A stretch of DNA of 64,000 nucleotides from Paludibacter sp. (GTDB lineage: Bacteria > Bacteroidota > Bacteroidia > Bacteroidales > Paludibacteraceae), in assembly GCA_010365115.1 (NCBI GenBank), contig JAAFGX010000008.1:1-64000 (forward strand), given 5' to 3'. The notes under the pieces were generated by a model, which saw only the letters and a program-made list of their open reading frames with translations, was not told the DNA's origin and did not search any database. Positions 29,470 through 36,715 of this stretch are shown here, piece by piece. Position 1 is the stretch's first letter. The number at the start of each line of letters is the position of its first letter. A program made the position numbers and the translations under genes.

Positions 29470-32400
29470 TTAGAATTTAACGTTAAAGCCAAAGTTAATT
29501 GTTCGTGTCAACGGATAGGGATCCAGATTAGCTATTGAAGCTGCAGCCGATTCAGGATCTACACCTGGCAACATTTTATCCCACGTGATCAAATTACTTC
29601 CATTAGCATAAAAACGTAATGAGGTTATTTTTATCTTACTCAATACTTTTCTAGGAATAGTATAACCAATTTCAGCATTTTTCAAGCGCACGTAACTGGC
29701 GTCTTGAGTCCATAGTGTAGAATTATTATAGTTTGTTTGGCTATTCACATATCCAGTATTGAAATGCGGAAACTGAATTGGCAAACCTTGATTATAACGC
29801 TCTTCGCTCCAACTATTTACCATATAATCCATGGCTGTACGATTTTCAAGAAATGGCTGTGTATAACTTCTTGAGTAAGCAATAGACACATTAGTTGCAC
29901 CTTGAAACAAAACGGAGAAATCGAATCCTCTATAATCAGCACCTAACGACAATCCGAAAATTTTCTCCGGGAAGTTAGAATATCCAATTGGCACTTCATC
30001 ATCGCCACTTATTTTGCCATCACCATTAATGTCCACGTATTTTACATCTCCCGGTTGTATTTTATTAGAAGAATAAGTATAAAAAGGACGTTTTGCATCG
30101 TTTACTTCTTCCCAAGTATTGAAAAATCCATCAGCAACTAAGCCAAAATTCTGCCCGAAAGTCTGACCTGTACGGTTTTGATAACTATAAGCTCTTGGTG
30201 ATTCATCCATATACTCAATAACGTTACGGGCATAAGTATAATTAGCTTTTACCCAATAATTGAATTTGCCAATTTTATTATTTAAGGATATCTCAGCTTC
30301 AAACCCTTTATTGTTCATTTTACCAAGATTATAGGCAGGCAAATTTGCACCTGAAGTAATCGGAGCAGTATTTCTGTTGGCCAGAATGTTACTACGGTCT
30401 TCGTTGAAATACTCAACAGTTGCTTTAAATTTATCTTTCCAAAATGCTAAATCGACACCAACATTGGTTTTGCGTGCTTTTTCCCAAATCAAATCGGTAT
30501 TTCCTATTTTACCTTCCAATCCAGCCTGATATCCGGTTTGATTAGAACCGTATTCACCAAACTGATAAAAATTTGCAGTATACGTATAGGAAGCTTGGCG
30601 ATATAAAAACCGATCTCCACCAATTTTATCGTTACCAACTTCACCAAACGAACCTCTGGCTTTCATAAATGTAAGTACATTATTTTTTGGGAAAAAGGGT
30701 TCGTCAGAAACTACCCAACCCAATGAAAATGCAGGGAAAAATCCAAATCGTTTTCCGGGAGCAAAGTTTTCAGTACCATTATATCCTAAATTTACTTCGG
30801 CTAAATAACGGTTTTTGTAATCGTAAGTAGCACGACCCACTAATCCTTGATAGCCATTAGGAACACTAAATGCTAAATCTGGATCATATCGTTTACTCTC
30901 ATTATAAAGAACCATGCCTGTTACCGAGTGATTGCCAAAAGTACGTTTGTAATCAAATCCAAATTCTACATATTCTTTTCTGTTTTTATCAAACCTCTCA
31001 CTAAATGCAAATCTATTTTCATCCGATAATGGAATAAAGGCAGGAGTTTGGTCAGCCAATCGAATAGCTCTGTACTTTACTGGTTCTTTTCTGTAAACAA
31101 TATTTTGTGAGTTATAATTATTATACGAAACAGTTGCATGGGTTGACAATCCCTTGGTTATAAAACTCATATCATAATTAAACCGAACTGAACTATTCAG
31201 GTAATTTCTGTAATTTTTTTGCAAGCCTGTACCAGCATTAAACAACACCCCAAGCGGACTTGAAATATTAGGTTTATCCAATCGAAGTAATTTGCCATCG
31301 GTTATCAAAGGAGTCCACACCGGATTTCCGGCATAAACAGCTTCAAAAACTGATCGTACATCAACATTGGTACCTGAACGTTCTTCAATTTGTGAGGATA
31401 AGTTAACACTGGCTGTAAGTCGCTTAGTAATTGTGAAGTCAAAATTGGAACGAATATTATACCGATCATATTTCAAATTTGCATCGTAATCTGGAACCAA
31501 ATCGGTATGATTTATTAAACCTTCCTGATTGAAATAACCGACTGAAACAAAGTATTTCACTTTATCTGTACCGCCATTAATATTGAAGTTGTGTTGATTT
31601 TGACCTGATGTTTTATCAAACATATAAGTATACCAATCTACGTCCGGGTAAAAAATAGGATCATCGTGTAGACGGTAACGTTCAATTTCGTAGTCAGAAA
31701 ATACTGGCGTATTTGTTCCGGAAATATAACCATCGTAGCGTTTTGCTAAATTAAAACTAGTTGCATAATCGTAACCATTCATACTTTTACGCATATCAGT
31801 AAAACGTGAAGAAGCATGTTGATACGAATAACTCACCTGTGGTTTACCTTCGGCACCTCTGCGGGTAGTAATAATCATAACACCATTAGCACCACGCACA
31901 CCATAAACAGCTGTAGCAGAAGCATCTTTCAAGATGGATACAGATTCAATTTCGTTGGGGTCAATATTGTTATAATTGTCGGTTTCTATACCGTCGACCA
32001 TAATTAGTGGATCTTGTCCACCACCAAATGTACCAACACCACGAATACGCAAAGTTGATGCATCTTCGCCTGGTTGTCCACTTCGTTGTACTGACAAAAG
32101 CCCAGGCATACGGCCTACCAGCGCATTACTGATATTGGCTTGAGGTGTTTGCAGCAATTGAGCTTTCCCTACAATAGAAACAGCTCCCGTTACCGAAACT
32201 TTCTTTTGAGTTCCATAACCGACTACCACTACTTCCTCAAGCTTTTTTGTATCCTCATTGAGGATAATATTAAGATCGCTTGTGTTCTTTACACTAATTT
32301 CTTTTGTTTCGTAACCAATGTAAGTAACTACAAGAACAGGAGCTGTTCCTTTTGGTGAAAGGGTGAATTTTCCATTAGTATTAGTAATTGTCCCGTTTGT

Positions 32401-32604
32401 TGTCCCTTTTTCGAGAATACTTACACCAGGTAGCGGCCCTGAAACATCAGAAACCGATCCGTTTATTGTACTCAGCTTGGTTGATTGTGCAAGTATCTGT
32501 CCTGAACAGAATAAAAACAATACTATAAACAAAGTAATTGTATTTGTTTTAATAATACGAAATCTTTGCCAGTGCAATTTTGTTCTTTTTGTGAATAAAT
32601 TCAT
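29470..32604 (-). CDS. SusC/RagA TonB-dependent transporter (pair 1)
   Basis: Outer-membrane transporter of about 1044 residues. The frame is open to a GTG at 32637, but ATG at 32602-32604 (MNLFTKRTKLHWQRF) is preferred. Signal segment TNTITLFIVLFLFCSGQILAQ. It has the full SusC layout: carboxypeptidase-regulatory-like domain (ISVSD..GPLPGVSILEKGT, IGYETKEISV), TonB-box region (LEEVVVVGYGTQKK), plug (NALVGRMPGLLSVQRSGQPG, LIMVDGIETD, VSILKDASATAVYGVRGANG) and barrel ending FGFNVKF. It imports glycan fragments across the outer membrane with TonB energy. First transporter of the locus. Confidence 0.95.
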   Translation of the reverse strand: MNLFTKRTKLHWQRFRIIKTNTITLFIVLFLFCSGQILAQSTKLSTINGSVSDVSGPLPGVSILEKGTTNGTITNTNGKFTLSPKGTAPVLVVTYIGYETKEISVKNTSDLNIILNEDTKKLEEVVVVGYGTQKKVSVTGAVSIVGKAQLLQTPQANISNALVGRMPGLLSVQRSGQPGEDASTLRIRGVGTFGGGQDPLIMVDGIETDNYNNIDPNEIESVSILKDASATAVYGVRGANGVMIITTRRGAEGKPQVSYSYQHASSRFTDMRKSMNGYDYATSFNLAKRYDGYISGTNTPVFSDYEIERYRLHDDPIFYPDVDWYTYMFDKTSGQNQHNFNINGGTDKVKYFVSVGYFNQEGLINHTDLVPDYDANLKYDRYNIRSNFDFTITKRLTASVNLSSQIEERSGTNVDVRSVFEAVYAGNPVWTPLITDGKLLRLDKPNISSPLGVLFNAGTGLQKNYRNYLNSSVRFNYDMSFITKGLSTHATVSYNNYNSQNIVYRKEPVKYRAIRLADQTPAFIPLSDENRFAFSERFDKNRKEYVEFGFDYKRTFGNHSVTGMVLYNESKRYDPDLAFSVPNGYQGLVGRATYDYKNRYLAEVNLGYNGTENFAPGKRFGFFPAFSLGWVVSDEPFFPKNNVLTFMKARGSFGEVGNDKIGGDRFLYRQASYTYTANFYQFGEYGSNQTGYQAGLEGKIGNTDLIWEKARKTNVGVDLAFWKDKFKATVEYFNEDRSNILANRNTAPITSGANLPAYNLGKMNNKGFEAEISLNNKIGKFNYWVKANYTYARNVIEYMDESPRAYSYQNRTGQTFGQNFGLVADGFFNTWEEVNDAKRPFYTYSSNKIQPGDVKYVDINGDGKISGDDEVPIGYSNFPEKIFGLSLGADYRGFDFSVLFQGATNVSIAYSRSYTQPFLENRTAMDYMVNSWSEERYNQGLPIQFPHFNTGYVNSQTNYNNSTLWTQDASYVRLKNAEIGYTIPRKVLSKIKITSLRFYANGSNLITWDKMLPGVDPESAAASIANLDPYPLTRTINFGFNVKF

Positions 32605-32669
32605 ATAATTAATTTTATTAAATTTTCGTATGGTCACTTTAATTTTTTCAAATACAAAGGGTTTTCAGA

Positions 32670-32704
32670 ACAGGGATGATAGCTTTTTAAATTATCATCC
32701 CTGT
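32670..32704 (-). terminator. Stem-loop between propeller gene and SusC
   Basis: Perfect 12-bp stem ACAGGGATGATA (32670-32681) and TATCATCCCTGT (32693-32704) with an 11-nt loop, 22 bp after the stop at 32726. On the minus strand it is followed by TCTGAAAACCC, with no U-run, so it may act as a stabiliser or partial terminator rather than a classic intrinsic terminator. It would allow separate dosing of the secreted protein and SusC. Confidence 0.6.
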
Positions 32705-32725
32705 GTAAATCTGAATTTATTGATT

Positions 32726-34096
32726 TTATTCTGACAACAAAACCTTTGCTGCTTGATTGCTGATTTGAACTATGACAACTCCTTTTGCTTTTAGCGTAAC
32801 GAATTCATTATCTGAAGTACAAACACCTTTTGCTACCACCTGACCTAATGTGTTTACAATTTTATAGGCTGCTTTGTTGGATGATTTAATAACTAATCCA
32901 CCTTTTTTAGCATAAACACCTAGCTCGGAAGCTTGCACTGTTTTTACAGCCGAAGGAGTTATGTTTAAAGTTGTAGTTTCGGGAGTAAACGAAACACCTC
33001 TGAAACCATAATTTGCACCAGCAGTGGCAAGCACTGTAATTGTTGGGCTAGTAATTGCCTCATTGTATGCCTGATTATCTTTGAAAGAAATCACACTATT
33101 CCCTGATGAAATACCATTTCCATTTGTTGATGTAAACAAAACAGCTTTTCCGTTCACTACCATTCCTGTTAATTGAGAATATCCTCCGGCAACCGAAAAA
33201 GTAGCAGTTTTCATCCAAGCTGATGATCCATCCCAATAATATTTTTCGATACCATTAGCACCATGAGCAGCATAGATTACATCATAACCAGTTCCTTGAA
33301 AATCAACTGTAGGGTCTAAGTCCAACATTACGAAACCAACATAATCAGTCCAAGGAGTAAAGGGCATAGCAGTAGTTGAAGTAGCACCTGCGGCAGTGGG
33401 TAGTCCTGGAGTTGAAAAATCTATTGTGCCAGTAGTTACATCCATTGAATAAAGTTTATCTTTATACAATTTAAGCGAACGCACTGTATTTGTCATTGAA
33501 AATCCAGTTGGAGTAATAACTGTTGGGGCAGCTTCGGTAATATATAAAGCTGATTCAGATGAGTATTTTGCCCAAAAAGCACTACCATCAACACTAACTA
33601 CATTTCGAGGAGCTCCTGCGTTTTCACGCCCAGCTTTAGCGTCATCCTCAGCAATTAGAAATGAAAGATAAGATGGCTCTGCGTTTTTACCAACTTTCAA
33701 AATGGTTTTATTTCCATATCTATGAGCATTGTATTGGTTTTGACCTGCACTTCCAAGACCCAAATTTACCGGTCTGTCATAACCACCGGCCAATACATAC
33801 TTGCCATCTTGTGACAGGTCTAATTGTCCTTCTCCTTTAGAGTTTCCTAAAGTAAAAACAGGACTGTAGCTTCCACCAATAAGCGTATCGGTATTTAATG
33901 CAACCGAATTTAATGCTGTAGTTTGAGTAGTTTCAGGCTTAAATTCCAACAAACTTACAGGTACAGTTACTCCATTGCTTACAAGGGTAGTAGTACCATC
34001 ACCAATTCGTAAAACTACGATATTACCAGGCGTGAAATTTGTAGCCTGCACAAAAATTGCAGATGCTGCAATTAAGAACGTAAAAATTGTTTTCAT
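32726..34096 (-). CDS. Secreted propeller-like T9SS protein A
   Basis: A 456-residue exported protein (signal peptide 1-18, IFVQA-T) opening with NFTPGNIVVLRIGDGT. Repeated blades such as GQLDLSQDGKYVLAGGYD, SVDGSAFWAKY and GFVMLDLDPTVDF suggest a beta-propeller. The last 65 residues form a T9SS sorting tail (YKIVNTLGQVVAKGV, then LKAKGVVIVQI). It is a shorter paralogue of the protein encoded at 34179: same opening, same VMLDLDP and FRGVSFTPE segments, same tail. I do not recognise a named family; relatives with the NIVVLRVGDG opening exist in several phyla. Position ahead of SusC suggests a surface or secreted glycan-binding or depolymerising role, unproven. Confidence 0.75.
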   Translation of the reverse strand: MKTIFTFLIAASAIFVQATNFTPGNIVVLRIGDGTTTLVSNGVTVPVSLLEFKPETTQTTALNSVALNTDTLIGGSYSPVFTLGNSKGEGQLDLSQDGKYVLAGGYDRPVNLGLGSAGQNQYNAHRYGNKTILKVGKNAEPSYLSFLIAEDDAKAGRENAGAPRNVVSVDGSAFWAKYSSESALYITEAAPTVITPTGFSMTNTVRSLKLYKDKLYSMDVTTGTIDFSTPGLPTAAGATSTTAMPFTPWTDYVGFVMLDLDPTVDFQGTGYDVIYAAHGANGIEKYYWDGSSAWMKTATFSVAGGYSQLTGMVVNGKAVLFTSTNGNGISSGNSVISFKDNQAYNEAITSPTITVLATAGANYGFRGVSFTPETTTLNITPSAVKTVQASELGVYAKKGGLVIKSSNKAAYKIVNTLGQVVAKGVCTSDNEFVTLKAKGVVIVQISNQAAKVLLSE

Positions 34097-34130
34097 AATA
34101 ATAAATATTTAATTGTTAGTTTTTGTAATT

Positions 34131-34166
34131 ATAACTTTTCCAGATTATTAAATCTGGAAAAGTTAT
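34131..34166 (-). terminator. Strong stem-loop after propeller protein B
   Basis: Sixteen-bp perfect stem ATAACTTTTCCAGATT / AATCTGGAAAAGTTAT with a 4-nt loop, 12 bp after the stop at 34179. No U-tract follows in the minus direction. It matches the pattern at 32670 and 21846: a strong hairpin in each gap between PUL modules. Confidence 0.65.
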
Positions 34167-34178
34167 TTGAAATATTAA

Positions 34179-36191
34179 TTAATTGGTAAGTAAAACTTTT
34201 GTTACTTGTTTGTTTACTTGTACTAGGACAACTCCTTTGTTTTTCAAAGATACGAATTCATTATCGGAAGTACATACACCACGGGCAATTAGTTGTCCAA
34301 CGGTATTCATGATTTTGTATGATTCATTCTTTGCTGATCGGATAGAAAGGCCACCATCTACTTTAATTACTTTCAAATTTGATAATGTTGAATTATCAAA
34401 TCCAGTTGTATTACTAGGAGTGCCAGATTTAATTTGACTTGATGTTCCATCCCCATTTGTATTTATAGCTTTTATTTGAACATTATAAAGTGTCTCATTC
34501 GTTAAACCCGTAATTAATATTGGACTTGTAGTTTGTACGGGCGAACAGGTTGTAAATGTAGCACCGCCATCGGTAGAGTATTTGTAGTTAGTTATAGCCG
34601 AACCTCCATTATTTTCTGGAGTTGTAAAACTAACAGATAATTGAGTATTCCCTGGAGCAACAGCAATAGCTGTTGGGGCTGAAGGGACAATTTGTGGTGC
34701 GAATGCTACGCCTCTGAATGCATAATTTGTTCCAGCTGTTGCTAAAACCACACCAGGAGTTAATAATGAGGTCATAGAATTTGTTCTACCGCTATTATCT
34801 GTAATTGCAATTAATGTATTATTAGTAGCAGTTCCATTTCCTTTAAGTGCATAAATTACGGGGTTCCCATCACTATTCAACGCACCTGTTAACTGAGCCA
34901 ACTGAGGAAAATCTGTCATATTGTTGTAATGATTGTTTGAAAATGACCCCGTTGCTGTTGCTGTTGTTCCACTTACAGGATTTGCTATTGTAATAGGAGG
35001 AACTGCTGTAAAAGTACCTTGTGTAATAACAACATCTGTGACGACACCGCCTGTTAAAACTGAAGTTGCAGTAATTGCAGAATTTCCTACCAAAGTGTAA
35101 CCAACACCTTCTAAATTAGCATTAGTAGCAGTTGGAATAGTTGTTCCAGATGTTCCTGCAGTTGACACAAGAAAACTTTTACGTGATCCACTTGTAGTGA
35201 CAACATAATCATTTACTGCATATGCAGTATTTGGTGTCCATTCACCTCTACCAATTGTTACTGCTGGAGCAACAGTATAACCAGAACCACCATTTGTAAT
35301 ACTAATCTTGAAATGATATTGACTGTTTGCTGCCTTCCAGTCGGTTCCATTCCAATAATATTTTTCTAAACCCGAATTTACATTTGAAACGTAAACTACA
35401 TCAAGTCCTGTTCCGTTCCAACCAATACTTGGGTCTAAATCAAAAAACACAAAACCATCAGCACTTAAATTGGGACTTAATGATACGGCAGTAGTCATTG
35501 TTCCAGATGCAACTGTTGTTGATGTTGAAGTTGGCAGACCTGTGGGAGCGCTTGCTTGAGTATATGCATAAATATTGTCGAATCCACGCAATGCAAACAA
35601 TTGGTTGTTAAATATACCAGCAGTTCTTGAAGGACCTGAGGAGGTAATCTGAAAAGGAGCAGTTGTTAGTCCAAATCCCTGATAACCCATATAATTTGCC
35701 CCTGTGCCACTTGCAGCAGTTCCACCGTTCAACCAAAATTGTGAACCATCGTAGCTTGCACTTCCAAGCACATTTACCAACGTAGGAAACTTGGTTGAAT
35801 AATCAACTGTTCCAGCATTATTTATACGTGCTACAACTTTACCCCCTGCAGTGCAAGTTGCTGTGGCAGTAGTACTAACCTGATCGTAACCTACTATTGA
35901 TAAAAATCGTCCATCTGCTGACAGCATAACTTGTCCAGAAGTATTGGTTGTTCCATAAACCGTTAATTTATCTGTACCAGCAGATGAAGTAAGGTCAAAT
36001 GATTGTACCGAGGTGGTTTGAGCCGCAGTAGTTGGCAAAAACTCTAGAATACTCACGGGAGTTGCAACTCCAGACAAAGCAGTTGTACCACCAACACCTA
36101 CACGTGACACCACGATATTTCCAGGAATAAAATTACCTGCTTGCGCCATCAATGCAGCTGCGGCAAAAATAGAAAGTACTGTTTTTTTCAT
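34179..36191 (-). CDS. Secreted propeller-like T9SS protein B with FN3
   Basis: A 670-residue paralogue of protein A (signal peptide 1-18, AALMAQA-G; NFIPGNIVVSRVGVGGT). Relative to A it has two additions. The first is a block at about 300-425 with GGSGYTVAPAVTIGRGEWTP-type repeats (also TQGTFTAVPPITIANP). The second is one fibronectin type III domain at about 505-595 (PSAPTAIAVAPGNTQLSVSF ... TGLTNETLYNVQIKAINTNG). The T9SS sorting tail ends it (YKIMNTVGQLIARGV, LKNKGVVLVQV). It is the first gene of the minus-strand locus, facing the regulator across a 524-bp gap. Likely secreted or surface-anchored through T9SS; binding or enzyme activity unknown. Confidence 0.75.
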   Translation of the reverse strand: MKKTVLSIFAAAALMAQAGNFIPGNIVVSRVGVGGTTALSGVATPVSILEFLPTTAAQTTSVQSFDLTSSAGTDKLTVYGTTNTSGQVMLSADGRFLSIVGYDQVSTTATATCTAGGKVVARINNAGTVDYSTKFPTLVNVLGSASYDGSQFWLNGGTAASGTGANYMGYQGFGLTTAPFQITSSGPSRTAGIFNNQLFALRGFDNIYAYTQASAPTGLPTSTSTTVASGTMTTAVSLSPNLSADGFVFFDLDPSIGWNGTGLDVVYVSNVNSGLEKYYWNGTDWKAANSQYHFKISITNGGSGYTVAPAVTIGRGEWTPNTAYAVNDYVVTTSGSRKSFLVSTAGTSGTTIPTATNANLEGVGYTLVGNSAITATSVLTGGVVTDVVITQGTFTAVPPITIANPVSGTTATATGSFSNNHYNNMTDFPQLAQLTGALNSDGNPVIYALKGNGTATNNTLIAITDNSGRTNSMTSLLTPGVVLATAGTNYAFRGVAFAPQIVPSAPTAIAVAPGNTQLSVSFTTPENNGGSAITNYKYSTDGGATFTTCSPVQTTSPILITGLTNETLYNVQIKAINTNGDGTSSQIKSGTPSNTTGFDNSTLSNLKVIKVDGGLSIRSAKNESYKIMNTVGQLIARGVCTSDNEFVSLKNKGVVLVQVNKQVTKVLLTN

Positions 36192-36263
36192 AATAATAAT
36201 TTTTTTTAATGTAAATAGATTTGATTTGATTCATCAAGTTATTTGAGAACCGATTTGATTGTG

Positions 36264-36271
36264 CAAATCTA
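36264..36271 (-). promoter_or_regulatory. Putative -7 box of the PUL operon
   Basis: Minus-strand TAGATTTG matches the Bacteroidetes -7 consensus TAnnTTTG and lies about 73 bp before the ATG at 36191. A well spaced -33 TTG was not found (one lies 14 nt upstream), which would fit an activator-dependent promoter. Confidence 0.4.
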
Positions 36272-36676
36272 TAGTATTAAGATTTCAACGAATGAGAAAT
36301 CACGCTCATTTAATGGAAAAAATCGTTCATGTTCATTTTTTATGCTGAAAAATATAAAAGTGTATTCATTTTTTTATATGTATCAAAAAGTTATTTCTGT
36401 CAATATCAACTATTACCATCACCCGAAACAAGTACAACATTGCCATATGCTATAAAATCTCTTCGGATAATCGCTTAACCACTTTAGAAAATTGTTTCAA
36501 CAGGCATATTGAAACTATAAGAATTTACTAGTGTTTAATTTTTGTCATTTTGTAATTTAGAACAGATTGTATGAACTAAAAACACTTATGATTTTCTTAG
36601 TGTTTCCTTTCATAATTTCATAATACGTATTTTCTATAAAACACTTCAACCACATATGAATTAAGAAATAATTTTG

Positions 36677-36684
36677 TATCTTTG
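36677..36684 (+). promoter_or_regulatory. Putative -7 box of the regulator gene
   Basis: TATCTTTG, a match to TAnnTTTG, 31 bp before the TTG start at 36716. No strong -33 element was seen at the usual spacing. Confidence 0.45.
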
Positions 36685-36715
36685 TATCATTGTCTAACCA
36701 ATAAAGTTTAGTGTT

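Larger units (their letters stand above)
36192..36715. other. Divergent control region of the locus
   Basis: Shared promoter region between the minus-strand PUL and the plus-strand regulator. It contains the two promoter boxes listed at 36264-36271 and 36677-36684, no coding region, and AT-rich DNA in between. Binding sites of the AraC regulator would be expected here, but no obvious direct repeat pair could be confirmed by eye. Confidence 0.6.
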
